NCBI RefSeq assembly: GCF_905171765.1
Contig: NC_053392.1
Coordinates: 102,536,220-102,600,219, forward strand
Direction: 5' to 3'
Source: Bufo bufo
Lineage: Eukaryota > Chordata > Amphibia > Anura > Bufonidae
Length of the DNA stretch: 64,000 nt
Both the position numbers and the translations under genes were made by a program. Below, in pieces: positions 41,286 to 52,334 of this stretch. Below the pieces are notes generated by a model, which worked only from the letters and a program-made list of their open reading frames with translations, was not told where the DNA came from and did no database searches. The first letter of the stretch is position 1. Each line of letters begins with the position of its first letter.

Positions 41286-42270
41286 TAAGGCCTCTTTCAG
41301 AAGGGTGAGTTTTCCGCGCGGGTGCAATGCGTGAGGTGAACGCATTGCACCCTCACTGAATCCGGACCCATTCATTTCTATGGGGCTGTGCACATGAGCG
41401 GTGATTTTCACGCATCACTTGTGCGTTGCGTGAAAATCGCAGCATGCTCTATATTGTGTGTTTTTCACGCAACACAGGCCCCATAGAAGTGAATAGGGCT
41501 GCGCGAAAATCGCAAGCATCCGCAAGCAAGTGCGGATGCGGTGTGATTTTTACGCATGGTTGCTAGGTGACGATCGGGATGGGGACCCGATCTTTATTAT
41601 TTTCCCTTATAATATGGTTATAAGGGAAAATAATAGCATTCTTAACCCCTTACGGACACATGACATACCGGTACGGCATGTTTCCCGAGTCCTTAAGGAC
41701 ACATGACGTACCGGTACGTCATGTGTTGTTCCGATCACCGCCGCCCGGCGGGCGGTGATCGGAACAAGGTGCCTGCTCAAATCATTGAGCAGGCACCTCG
41801 GCTAAATGCGCGGGGGGGTCCCGTGACCCCCCCGTGTCGGCAATCGCCGTTTGCGGCTTTTTATGGTGCGGCAGCAGTGCCATCAGGTCCCCATGGGGCT
41901 GTGGGGGGGACCCGATGGCATGGAAGGCAGCGCGATGCCTTCCTTAGGCATCGCGCTGCCTTCTGATGAAGAGCCTGTGAGATCCAGCCCCCTGGATCTC
42001 ACAGGCCCCGGAAGCTGTATGAGTAATATACACAGTATTACTTATACAGCCAATGCATTCCAATACAGAAGTATTGGAATGCATTGTAAAGGAATATACC
42101 CCCAAAAGTTCAAGTCCCAAAGTGGGACAAAAAATTAAGTGAAAAATAAAGTTGAAAAAATAAAGTTTCCCCCCCCAAAAATTAAAAGTTTCAAGTAAAA
42201 ATAAACATAAACGTAATTTTCCCCTTATAAAGTTAAAAAAAATTGGTAAAAAATAGGGGGGGGGGGGGGA

Positions 42271-43480
42271 GTATACATATTTGGTATCGCCGCGTCCGTA
42301 TTGACCGGCTCTATAAACATATCACATGACCTAACCCCTCAGATGAACACCATAAAAAAAACAAAAAAAAAACTGTGCTAAATAAACCATTTTTTTGTCA
42401 CCTTAAATCACAAAAAGTACAACAGCAAGCGATCAAAAAGGCGTTTGCCCACCAAAATAGTACCAATCTAACCGTCACCTCGTCCCGCAAAAAATGAGCC
42501 TCTACCTGAGACAATCGCCCAAAAAATAAAAAAAACTATGGCTCAGAATATGGAGACACTAAAACATCATTTTTTTGTTTTAAAAAAGCTGTTATTGTGT
42601 AAAACTTACATAAAAAAAAGTATACATATTTGGTATCGCCGCATTCGTATCGACCAGCACTATAAAAATATCACATGACCTAACCTCTCAGATGAACACC
42701 GTAAAAAAATAAAAATAAAACTGTGCTAAATAATCAATTTTTTGTCACCTTACATCACAAAAAGTGTAACAGCAAGCGATCAAAAAGTCATATGCACCCC
42801 AAAATAGTGCAAATCAAACTGTCATCTCATCTCGCAAAAAATGAGACCCTACCTAAGATAATCGCCCAAAAACTGAAAAAACTATGGCTCTCAGAATATG
42901 GAGACACTAAAATATGATATTTTTTTTGGTTTCAAAAATTTTATTATTGTGTAAAACTTACATAAATAAAAAAAAGTATACATATTAGGTATCACCGCGT
43001 CCGTATCGACCGGCTCTATAAAAATATCACATGACTTAACCCCTCAGAGGAACACCGTAAAAACTTGAAAATAAAAATTGTGCTAAATAAACCATTTTTT
43101 GTCACCATACATCACAAAAAGTGTAATAGCAAGCGATCAAAAAAATACACGCACCCCAAAATAGTGCCAATAAAACCGTCATCTCATCCCGCAAAAATCA
43201 TAGGTAATCGCCAAAAAACTGAAAAAATTTGGGCTCTCAGACTATGGAAACACTAAAACATGCTTTTTTTGCTTCAAAAATGAAATCATTGTGTAAAACT
43301 TACATAAATAAAAAAAAAAGTATACATATTAGGTATCGCCGCATCCGTGACAACCTGGTCTATAAAAATATCACATGATCTAACCTGTCAGATGAATGTT
43401 GTAAATAACAAAAAATAAAAACGGTGCCAAAACAGCTATTTCTTGTTATCTTGCCTCACAAAAAGTGTAATATAGAGCAA
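42271..43480. repeat. Four-copy tandem array of about 350-bp units
   Basis: Units start with GTATACATAT at 42271, 42620, 42976 and 43320 (periods 349, 356 and 344) and are clearly diverged. Each contains GGTATCGCCGC, TATAAAAATATCACATGACC, TCAGATGAACACCGTAAAAA, GTCACC...CACAAAAAGTGTAA and AGCAAGCGATCAAAAA. Reverse-orientation copies of the same units occur at about 61850-62600. Confidence 0.85.
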
Positions 43481-44406
43481 CCAAAAATCATATGTACCCT
43501 AAACTAGTACCAACAATACTGCCACCCTATCCCGTAGTTTCTAAAATGGGGCCACTTTTTTGGAGTTTCTACTCTAGGGGTGCATCAGGGGGGCTTCAAA
43601 TGGGACATGGTGTAAAAAAAAAACAGTCCAGCAAAAACTGCCTTCCAAAAACCGTATGGCATTCCTTTCCTTCTGCGCCCTGCCGTGTGCCCGTACAGCG
43701 GTTTACGACCACATATGGGGTGTTTCTGTAAACTACAGAATCAGGGCCATAAATATTGAGTTTGGTTTGGCTGTTAACCCTTGCTTTGTAATCGGAAAAA
43801 AAAATATTAAAATGGAAAATCTGCCAAAAAAGTGAAATTTTGAAATTGTATCTCTATTTTCCATTAATTCTTGTGGAACACCTAAAGGGTTAACAAAGTT
43901 TGTAAAATCAGTTTTGAATACCTTGAGGGGTGTAGTTTATAGAATGGGGTCATTTTTCGGTGGTTTCTATTATGTAAGCCTCGCAAAGTGACTTCAGACC
44001 TGAACTGGTCCCTAAAAATTGGGTTTTTGAAAAATTCTAAGATTTGCTTCTAAACTTCTAAGCCTTGTAACATCCCCAAAAAATAAAATATCATTCCCAA
44101 AATGATCCAAACATGAAGTAGACATATGGGGAATGTAAAGTAATAACTATTTTTGGAGGTATTACTATGTATTATAGAAGTCGAGAAATTGAAACTTGGA
44201 AATTTGCCATTTTTTACAATTTTTTGGTAAATTTGGTATTTTTTTTATAAATAAAAATGAATTTTATTTACTTCATTTTACCAGTGTCATGAAGTACAAT
44301 ATGTGACGGAAAAAAAATCTCAAAATGGCCTGGATAAGTCAAAGCGTTTTAAAGTTATCAGCACTTAAAGTGACACTGGTCAGATTTGCAAAAAATGGCC
44401 TGGTCC

Positions 44407-44877
44407 TTAAAGGGAACCTGTCATGTGGATATTTGATTATAATCTAACTAATTATATACAATCATTAACTACTAAAAAGTACCTTAGATGTATTCACTTA
44501 CTGGTGTGACAGATGGCTACCTCATAATATAGACACAAAGATGCCGCATGCTGCATGCTGATGAGCTGATTCGAGTCCAGCGTGATGTCATTGAGTCCAG
44601 CGTTTATTTAATTAACAGCTATAGCCACTCCCCTGCCCACCTGCTGCTGATTCATATGGAAAATAACTGTCATTCAGCAGCAGGTAGGCGGGGAGAGTCA
44701 GGAGCTCATGAATATTCATGACTCATCATTATCAGCTGGAGCTTTTCAATACAAGATGTTGGTAGATTGACTGGGTCAATTAAAGAAAGTGACCCAGCAT
44801 TTTGCTAAGAGAATCAGTCACTTATTTATGTTGCCCTTAGTTAGGACACCATAAAACAGGTGACAGATTCCCTTTAA
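44407..44877. mobile_element. MITE nested near the end of the TTAA element
   Basis: TTAA lies at 44407-44410 and 44874-44877. The ends AGGGAACCTGTCATG and TGACAGATTCCCT are imperfect inverted repeats. The 463-bp interior has no ORF. Its left 85 bases recur in reverse orientation at 60882-60966, beside the same point of another copy of the host element. Confidence 0.8.
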
Positions 44878-45059
44878 GGTGAAATAGGGCTGAGTCCTTA
44901 AGGGGTTAATACAGAATGCTTAGTAAAATAGGGATAGAGGGGTTAAAAAAATTAAATAAAAATTAAACTCACCTCATCCACTTGGAAAAACGTTGCGGCA
45001 ATGCCAGAATGCAGAGAGGCTGTTCCCTGCCGAAACAGGATGCTGGATCTCTAGCGCTA

Positions 45060-45520
45060 GTGTTAATCTACCCTTAGGGCTGTTTTACACGAGCGGATTC
45101 CGTGCGGGTAATGCACTGCGTAAAAGAGTGCAAACCCCGCTCCAGATTGATTATGCTCTGTGCCTCTCTGGGACCTTTTTACTACAAAATCACAGTGAGA
45201 TAAAGTTGTCACCGTGATTTTGTAGTAAAAAGATCACAGAGAGACATGGAGCATTATCAATCATGTTAATGCTCCGTGTCTCTGCTCTCCGGAGCGGGTT
45301 GGCACTTTTATCAGCCTGTAGCTCTGGCATGCACTAAAGACAGACCCGGGGCCTTCATTAGGTCCCCAGCTGCTGTGTGAAGACATTGGCATGCCAGAAT
45401 CTCATTCGCGGCGGTGCCAATGGCTGACAGAGGGAGCACCCTTCTTCTGAATCCACTTAGATTCCGTGGTCACTATTGAGCATGGCATCTAAGGGGTTAA
45501 ACAACCGGGATCAGCTCTTC
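45060..45520. repeat. MITE-like sequence with a large internal hairpin
   Basis: It starts near AGGGCTGTTTTACACGAGCG. CTCCAGATTGATTATGCTCT...TTTTTACTACAAAATCACAG (45130-45195) pairs with CTGTGATTTTGTAGTAAAAA-like sequence and AGCATTATCAATCATG (45210-45275). The right half includes GATTCCGTGGTCACTATTGA and ends in AAGGGGTTAAA. Borders are not resolved. Confidence 0.5.
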
Positions 45521-45859
45521 AGCCGATTACACCACCCAACCAAAAAAAAATAAACTTTTCGCCAGCTACTGGGCAAAAAACATTTGTCCTATACTAAATC
45601 GAGTGTGCGGATTACAAATTTGAAGTCAGAATTGTTGTAACATGTCACGAAATTTTGCTATGCATAAGTAAAATGAATAAGGCACTTGAAAAGCACTTGG
45701 AATAATTTTGAACAGAACGAGTTTTACTCCAACAATTACCTGATCTACATCAAAGTTTGCGTAGTAAACAGTGTTTTTAAAATGTAATGGAATAACAAAA
45801 TTTCAAAAAGTCTTGTTTTTTAGTTTAAAAGTCTTACTTGAGCAAGGCCCAGTACTGTT
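45521..45859. other. Gene-free AT-rich spacer
   Basis: AT-rich sequence with no recognised element or gene. Confidence 0.35.
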
Positions 45860-46323
45860 AGGCTACTTTCACACTAGCGTTCGGGGCTCTGCTTGTGAGC
45901 TCCGTTTGAAGGGGCTTACAAGCGGCCCCGAACGCATCCGTACTGCCCTAATGCATTCTGAGTGGAAGCGGATCCGCTCAGAATGCATCAGTCTGGCAGC
46001 GTTCAGCCTCCGCTCAGCAAGCGGACACCTGAACTGTGCGGAGGCAAGTGAGTCCGTCCAGACTTACATTGTAAGTCAATGGGGACGGATCCGTTTGAAT
46101 TTGACACTATATGGCTTAATTTTCAAACGGATCCGTCCCCCATTGACTTTCAATGTAAAGTCTGGACGGATCAGTCTGAAGCTACTTTCACACTTTTAAT
46201 TTTTTCTACAATATAATGCAGACGGATCCGTTCTGAACGGATCCCAAGTCTGCATTATATGAGCGGATCCGTCTGGGCAGACATCAGACGGACCCGCTCT
46301 GAACGGTAGTGTGAAAGTAGCCT
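45860..46323. mobile_element. Palindromic MITE, sister of 427-914
   Basis: The ends are AGGCTACTTTCACACTAGCG and GGTAGTGTGAAAGTAGCCT. Internal palindromes include CCATTGACTTTCAATG, ACGGATCCGT and GATCCGTTCTGAACGGATC. A second GCTACTTTCACACT at 46182-46195 points to a nested or duplicated end. Non-coding. Confidence 0.75.
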
Positions 46324-46370
46324 TAAAAGTGCTTCAGGCATCTGCTTTTGTGTTTGTGAACGGTCATATT

Positions 46371-46751
46371 TTACCGTTGCAAAAACCAGCAGTAGTCTCC
46401 CATCATGTTGGGATTCCAGCGGCCTTGATACCTGTTCTCCACGTGTCCTAAATTGGGTGGGAAAAAGTCAAGATGGGAATGTAAGAAATGCACTTTCAAT
46501 GACATTCGGCAGCTAAGTTGTTCATATGCTTTAAGCATGTTGTCTACTAATTCCGCATAGTTTGCCGCTCGTCTGTTCCCAAGGAAGTTCTGCACTACTA
46601 GCACAAATGCATCCCAAGCTGCAAGAAGCACTCGCTTTGTCAGATTCTTGCGCTGATCATAAGTAGTGTATTTGCCACATATGTAGCAGAGATTGTCTGG
46701 ATCGTTAACACATTTGCATTTATCCATCTTAAGTTTCAAAACTGATAGCAC
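46371..46751 (-). pseudogene. Remnant of an uncharacterised mobile-element-like protein, N and C parts fused
   Basis: The minus-strand frame begins with a Cys-rich segment (CKCVNDPDNLCYICGKYTT). It then jumps to what I recall as the C-terminal part of the same family (AAWDAFVLVVQNFLGNRRA, SLKVHFLHSHLDFFPPNLG, RYQGRWNPNMMGDYCW). In intact relatives, known mostly from invertebrate and fish genomes as uncharacterised proteins, several hundred residues separate these parts. This copy is therefore an internally deleted, still open fragment of 126 codons. Its enzymatic role is unknown to me. The assignment is by memory of motifs. Confidence 0.5.
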
Positions 46752-46938
46752 TATAACAGATCACTTTATCAAAATCTGTCCAGCTTGCCTTATGTACTGT
46801 ACTTACTGCTGACATCAGCCTGAGTGCGTCTGAACAGGTCTGGACATGTCCATTGGAATATCTCCAATATAATGCATTAATATTATAACTGAATAGGCTT
46901 TGCATGTATAACTTATCCCCTTTAATCCTTAACCCTTA

Positions 46939-47260
46939 GGCCTCTTTCACACGGGCGTCGCGTGTGAGGGCCGGATAGGATGCGGGTGCGTCGCGGGAAA
47001 ATGCAAGATTTTTCCATGCGAGTGCAAAGCGTTTTAATGCGTTTTGAACGAGCGTGAGAAAAATCGGCATAACATGGTTATAAGGGTAAATAATAGCATT
47101 CTTAATATAGAATGCTTAGTAAAATAGGGATGGAGGGGTTAAAAAATAATAATAATTAAACTCACCTCATCCACTTGTTCGTGCAGCCCGGCTTCTCTTC
47201 TTTCTTCTTCTTTGATGACCTGGGAGGAAAAGGACCTTTGGTGACGTCACTGCGCTCATC
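46939..47260 (+). repeat. Interspersed repeat/MITE, uninterrupted copy (empty site for the 41.6-kb insertion)
   Basis: Runs from AGGCCTCTTTCACACGGGCG through AAATAATAGCATTCTTAATA and TAGAATGCTTAGTAAAATAG to ACTCACCTCATCCACTTG. The TTAA at 47102-47105 corresponds to the insertion point of the 3.26-kb element. The right end is not resolved. Confidence 0.75.
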
Positions 47261-47269
47261 ACATGGTCC

Positions 47270-47400
47270 GTCACATGGCCCATGCCAGTTCCCCTGGAGA
47301 CACCAGGTTAGCTGGTGAAACATGTCGGGGGCAGTGCATAAGGCGATTTTAATACAGAGGTGAAACCTATCAGAGCGTGTTATAAACAAAGTGAATAGAC
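47270..47400 (+). mobile_element. Possible Penelope pLTR fragment
   Basis: AGCTGGTGAAACATGTCGGG and the following GTGCATAAGGCGATTTTAAT resemble the GAAACATGT region of Penelope pLTRs. No RT or second pLTR is nearby. Weak call. Confidence 0.3.
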
Positions 47401-47825
47401 ATATCCACCCAGGGAAAGATCTGGAGCCAGCACGTGGCTACCAGCCTATGAGGTGTCATATCCAAATACAAGCATCATAGATAGGAGATCACCCTGAAGT
47501 TTTTAACCCTTGATGGTCAATTAGGAAATTATTAGAATAATAATAAAAGCTAAGTTTTAAGGGTGTAAGTAAAACACATGGCAAGATGGGGCAATTAGAA
47601 GTCTATGACTAAATGTAAATAAATAATCTGCTCCCTGCTTCACCATTCCTCTCAGCTGCCGGCACTCCACATTGCTGGTCTTTGTAGGAAGATCTATGCA
47701 TGCTGGGAATCAGCCTATGCTCCTCCTACACAGCCCAGCAGTGCGATGTGTATCCTGCCTACTGCTGGGGAGCTATTATCATCGGAGGAACTAGGTCAGT
47801 ATTTACTGTTTTGATTTTTTTACTT
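47401..47825. other. Gene-free spacer
   Basis: No ORF and no recognised repeat. Confidence 0.35.
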
Positions 47826-48064
47826 CCTGTGAAGGTGGCACATATCTGGGCATAGCTATTATGAAGGGGCACATATCTGGTCATAACTATTGTGGAGGTG
47901 TACATATCTTGGCATAACTACTGTGAAGGATGCACATCTGGACATAATTACTGTGGGGGGACACATGTGGGCATTACTACTGTAAAGCGGACATATGTGG
48001 GCATTACTACTGTAAAGGGTACACACGTGGGCATTACTACTGTGAAGGAAGCACAGTGTGGGCA
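47826..48064. repeat. Decayed minisatellite, about 33-bp unit
   Basis: About seven diverged units of the form ACATATGTGGGCATTACTAC followed by TGTGAAGG. The apparent ORFs on both strands here (for example VGITTVKGTH repeats) are translations of the repeat. Confidence 0.8.
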
Positions 48065-48066
48065 TA

Positions 48067-49406
48067 CAGTGAGGAACAGAAGTATTTGAACACCCTGCAA
48101 TTTTGCAAGTTCTCCCACTTAGAAATCATGGAAACCAGTGTTAATATTTGGTACAGAAGCCTTTGTTTGCAATTACAGAGGCCAAATGTTTCCTGTAGTT
48201 CTTGACCAGGTTTACACACACTGCAACAGGGATTTTAGCCAACCGCTCCACACAGATCTCCTCTAGATCTGTCAGGTTTCGGGGGCTGTCGCTGAGCAAC
48301 AAGGAGTTTCAGCTCCCTCCAAAGATGTTCTATTGGGTTTAGGTCTGGAGACTGGCTAGGCCACTCCAGAACCTTGATATGCTTCTTATGGAGCCACTCC
48401 TTGGTTATCCTGGCTGTGTGCTTTGGGTGGTTGTCATGTTGGAAGACCCAGCTACGACCCATCTTCAATGCTCTGACTGAGGGAAGGAGGTTGTTGTTCA
48501 AAATCTCACAATAAATGGCCCCATTCATCCTCTCCTTAATACAGTGCAGTTGTACTGTCCCCTTCGCAGAAAATCACCCCCAAAGCATGATATTTCCACC
48601 CCCATGCTTCACAGTAGGGATGGTGTTCTTGGGATGCAACTCATCCTTCTTTTTCCTCCAAACACGACTAGTGAAGTTTAGACCAAAAAGTTCTACTTTG
48701 GTCTCATCTGACCACATGACTTTCTCCCATGCCTCCTCTGGATCATTCAGATGGTCATTGGCAAACTTCAGACGGCCTGGACATGGGATGACTTGTACCT
48801 TCCGTACAATGCATGATTTGAAACCATGACGGCGTAGTGTTCTACCGACAGTGACCTTTGAAACTGTGGTCCCAGCTCTCTTCATGTCATTGACCAGCTC
48901 CTCCCTTGTAGTTCTGGGCTGATTCCTCACCTTTATCATCAGTGATACCCCACGAGGTGAGATCTTGCATGGAGCCCCAGTCCGAGGGAGACTGACAGTC
49001 GTCTTTAGCCTCTTCCATTTTCTAACAATTTCTCCAACAGTTGATCTATTTTCACCAACTGCTTGGCAATTGCGCCGTAGCCCTTTCCAACCTTGTGGAC
49101 GTCCACAATTTTGTCTCTGGTGTCTTTTGACAGCTCATTGGTCTTGCCCATTGTAGTAGTTGGCATCGGACTGACTGTGGGGTGGACAGGGGTCTTTAAA
49201 GAGCTCAGACAGGTGCTACTAAGAGTAATTAGTGGAGTAGAAGTGGACTTTTAAAAGGCACAGTAACAGGTCTTTGAGAGCCAGAATTCTTGCTGTTTCT
49301 CAGGTGTTCAAATACTTATGTTCAGCAGTGCAAGACAAATTCTTTAAAAATCATACAATGTGATTATCTTAATTTTTTTTTTTATTCTGTCTCTCAGAGT
49401 GCTTTT
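48067..49406 (-). pseudogene. Tc1-type transposon with broken transposase
   Basis: The left end CAGTGAGGAACAGAAGTATT, after TA at 48065-48066, is mirrored by AATACTTATGTTCAGCAGTG at 49311-49330. A family-typical tail may extend to about 49406. On the minus strand the transposase starts at ATG 49151 ([20 protein letters not shown], helix-turn-helix region), loses frame near 49056, and resumes at 48939-48574 with [11 protein letters not shown] (first D, about 48708). It is broken again near 48560 and continues at 48528-48235 with [10 protein letters not shown] (second D, about 48435) and [11 protein letters not shown] (E, about 48330). The DDE residues survive but the frame does not. Confidence 0.88.
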
Positions 49407-50339
49407 CAAAAGTTGGGAGGTGTGCTGCCTGCTGATATTTGTCAAGTTATATATTGAGGTCTTGTGGGTAATCAAATCATTGCTAGGATATGCCATCAGT
49501 TTATGATTAGGCAGGCCCGCCTTCTGGACCCCCACTGATCCTCAAAATAAATGCAAGTGAATGGATCTGTACTGCACAGCCCTGTAAAGCCAAAACTTAG
49601 AAGGATCACAGAGCTAAACTAGCCCCAGCGCCTCTTCATTATCAAAATCTGTGGTGATTCAGGAATCCCAAAAGTCAAACCCCACTGAACAGAGAGCACC
49701 ATCCCGCTCCCCTGTTTCCGGCCACCTAGTGGTCAGTGCTTAGTCCCATCCCGCCCGCGAGATGGGACAACCCCTTTAAGTCTAACTCTTCTGTCCTGAG
49801 ATGTTAATTTACTTTCTACACCAATTCATTACTAAAGTAAGACAAGACAATTTAGGGACTTTAAAAAAAAAAAGTTTTAGTTGATGAGCCCGGCTTAAAT
49901 CTGCTCGACCGACTAACCATGCTTTCTTTCCCATCCTCTTTTCAAGACTGGAGTGAGTGGTGTAAAGAACGCAAAATGTCTAAAAAAAATTCAGACTGTA
50001 CTAAGTAGACTATTTTATGGACAATGTTGGGTGACATCCTCATGGTTTTCAGTTGGCAACAGATTATTTTTTGGCAACGGTCAAAGCTGAACTTCAATGA
50101 AAATTCAGTGTATGACATGATTTGCCTACAAATAATGAGCTCAGTATTTCTGTCCATATATGTTGTATAGTTATACCAAGTCCCTAAGTGAATGATTCAT
50201 GAGTTGACTAGCGCCATCTAGTGTAAGGAAGCAAAAGAACATGCTTTGCTGATTGTAGCTTATGAAGTAGTATTGGAAATTGATTAAGAGTCATTCAATA
50301 ATCGCATATTAGGAGTTTGCTATAATACAGTGATTGCCA
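49407..50339. other. Gene-free region
   Basis: Contains a repeat tail at about 49740-49781 (GAGATGGGACAACCCCTTTA) and an A run at 49862-49873. No gene is supported. Confidence 0.35.
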
Positions 50340-50685
50340 TAATACATGTGGAAAACATGTACACAATATCCTTTCAATTTAAACATGGCGTCCTGCACTG
50401 CCATAGTACTGAACAGTATCAGTGTTCTGAAGATGCAGATACAACTGAAAGTGGCAAGCCATATGTATCCAAAAATGGTACCAGTCAAAGCTATGTTCCT
50501 CAAAGATTATCCCCTTTATAGAGTTACACCAATGATGTAAGAAAAACATATTATGGCTTTTGGAATGTGACAACACAAAAGCAAATAATAAAAAAAAAAA
50601 AAAAAAGTAAAGTAGTAAAATGTTAAAGAAAGGACATAAATAAGTGACACCATAATCAAAAGGACCCACAGAATAAAGTTAGAGT
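50340..50685. repeat. Decayed AT-rich element fragment
   Basis: Motifs such as AATGGTACCAGTCAAAGC, CAAAGATTATCCC and CATATTATGGCTTTTGGAAT resemble the interior of the TTAA-type elements in heavily mutated form. No ends visible. An A run of about 19 lies at 50589-50607. Confidence 0.35.
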
Positions 50686-50922
50686 AAGGGTCCATTCACA
50701 CGTCCGTTGTTTCTTTCCTGATCTGTTCCGTTTTTTGCGGAACAGATCTGGACCAGATCTGGACCCATTCATTTTCAATGGGTCCTGAAAAAAATCGGAC
50801 AGCTCAATGTCTGATTTTTTTTCAGGACCCATTGAAAATGAATGGGTCCAGATCTGGTCCAGATCTGTTCCGCAAAAAACGGAACAGATCAGGAAAGAAA
50901 CAACGGACGTGTGAATGGTCCA
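50686..50922. mobile_element. Perfect-arm fold-back MITE
   Basis: AAGGGTCCATTCACACGTCC at the left is mirrored by GGACGTGTGAATGGTCC at the right. Pairing appears continuous for about 110 bases per arm (CTTTCCTGATCTGTTCCG, GCGGAACAGATCTGGACCAG, CCCATTCATTTTCAATGGGT) around a loop near 50800. The high arm identity suggests a young copy. Confidence 0.85.
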
Positions 50923-51489
50923 GTTTTTTTCGAAGACTTCTAACATGTCATTGTGACACTTCAGAAGTTTTGATTGGTGTATGTACAGGTGCTGAAACCC
51001 CGACTGCTGAAATGAAGGGACCATAGCGCTGTGCCCCTTTGGCTGTGATCATATGTCAGACCTCCTTCAGCTGCATAGAATAGCTAGGTTTTCCAGGATG
51101 GTTTTTCAAGATGGGGCTGAGCTGTGATACCAAGCATGGCTACTATCAAATAGACATTGTTGTCCTTGGTAAGCTGAGAAGAGGCCGTGGTGCTCATCGG
51201 AGATCCGGTGAGCGCTGCGGCTTCTGTTAAATATGTGATATAATATTAATTGGTATTTAATATAAAGGATGTATTACACTACACACTGACACCATCTATA
51301 GTAATACACAAGGGTGACGGGAAGTCTGCATGGGAACGTCAAGACCTATATTTGAAGTCTCCATATATGACAATGTAGAAGCCATACATTAGTTAGACAC
51401 GTCTGTATCTATAGTATTAATGACTGACAGAGACAGACAAGGGGGTCGTCTTCTTAAACTCAGAAGATGATGGAAGAAACAAATGGAGC
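50923..51489. other. Gene-free region with a repeat fragment
   Basis: At 51090-51235, TTTTCCAGGATGG, GGGGCTGAGCTGTGATACCA and GAAGAGGCCGTGGTGCTCAT belong to the 4292-5018 repeat family. The remainder is unrecognised. Confidence 0.45.
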
Positions 51490-51780
51490 CTTAGTTCTCA
51501 TGCACACGACCGTTGTGTGCATCCGTGGCCGTTGTGCCGTTTTTTTTTTTTCGCGGACCCATTGACTTTCAATGGGTCCGTGGAAAAATCGGAAAATGCA
51601 CCGTTTTGCAGCCGCATCCGTGATCAGTGTTTCCTGTCCGTCAAAAAAATAGGACCTGTCCTATTTTTTTGACGGACAACGGTTCACGGACCCATTCAAG
51701 TCAATGAGTCCGTGAAAGAACACGGATGCACACAAGATTGGCATCCGCGTCCGTGATCCGTGGCCGTAGGTTACTTTCAT
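51490..51780. mobile_element. Palindromic MITE
   Basis: Left TTCTCATGCACACGACCGTT with internal palindromes ATTGACTTTCAATGGGTCCG, TCCGTCAAAAAAATAGGAC/GTCCTATTTTTTTGACGGA and GGATGCACACAAGATTGGCA. Same family as 4447-4742 and 22725-23125. The right end merges with another repeat at about 51770. Confidence 0.6.
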
Positions 51781-52084
51781 ACAGACTGATCCGAAGATCC
51801 GTCTGTATGAAAGCTTTTTCAGAGCTGAGTTTTCACTTCGTGAAAACTCATATCCGACAGTATATTCTAACACTGAGGCGTTCCCATAGTGATGGGGACG
51901 CTTCAAGTTAGAATATACTGAGAACTGTGTACATGACTGCCCCCTGCTGCCTGGCAGCACCCGATCTCTTACAGGGGGCTGTGATCCGCACAATTAACCC
52001 CTCAGGTGCTGCCCCTGAGGGGTTAATTGTGCATATCATAGCCCCCTATAAGAGATCAGGGGCTGCCAGGCAGCAGGGGGCAGA
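51780..52084. repeat. Repeat with strong hairpin at 51945-52082
   Basis: CTGCTGCCTGGCAGCACCCG...ACAATTAACCCCTCAGGTGC pairs with its inverse GGGGTTAATTGTGCATATCA...GGGGCTGCCAGGCAGCAGGG, giving arms of about 65 bases around CTGCCCCTG. The preceding part has a smaller hairpin (GATCCGAAGATC; TTTTCACTTCGTGAAAA). Probably a MITE; ends not defined. Confidence 0.6.
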
Positions 52085-52300
52085 CTCCCCTCCCTCCCCA
52101 GTTTTAATTTCATTGGTGGCCAGTGCGGCCCCCCTCTCTCCCTCTATTGTATTATTTTCATTGGTGGCACAGTGTGCGGCCCCCCGGCCCCCCCTCCCTC
52201 CCTCTATTGTATTATTTTCATTGGTGGCACAGTGTGCGGCCCCCCCCTCCCTCCATTATATTATCATTGGTGGCCAGTGTGCGCCCCCCCCCCAGCCCCA
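52085..52300. repeat. Short tandem repeat, about 60-bp unit
   Basis: About four units of TTTCATTGGTGGCACAGTGT followed by GCGGCCCCCC and CTCCCTCTATTGTATTAT. The last units are diverged. Serine/proline-rich translations here are artefacts. Confidence 0.8.
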
Positions 52301-52334
52301 CATCCAGGTTCTAAAGAAATTTTTCTTTCAGAAT

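Larger units (their letters stand above)
41642..44909. mobile_element. 3.26-kb TTAA-target non-autonomous DNA element
   Basis: TTAA at 41642-41645 and 44906-44909 bound an insert of 3260 bases with inverted ends (CCCCTTACGGAC and GTCCTTAAGGGG). The uninterrupted target is visible at 47089-47115, where the sequence reads straight through TTAA. Contents are a CGTACCGGTACG hairpin and GC-rich arm (41650-42050), a four-copy tandem array (42271-about 43480), an AT-rich part, and a nested MITE at 44411-44873. No transposase. Target and ends fit piggyBac- or Kolobok-type transposition. Confidence 0.85.
41286..45010 (+). repeat. Interspersed repeat/MITE interrupted by the 3.26-kb TTAA element
   Basis: The left part 41289-41645 (AGGCCTCTTTCAGAAGGG ... 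AAATAATAGCATTCTTAA) and right part 44906-44980 (TTAATACAGAATGCTTAGTA ... ACTCACCTCATCCACTTG) correspond in order to the continuous copy at 46939-47180. The two halves share a TTAA at the interruption. Confidence 0.75.

Noticed and set aside
47859..48089. Repeating ORFs on both strands (VGITTVKGTH-like and SSNAHIC-like)
   Set aside because: They are translations of the about 33-bp minisatellite.
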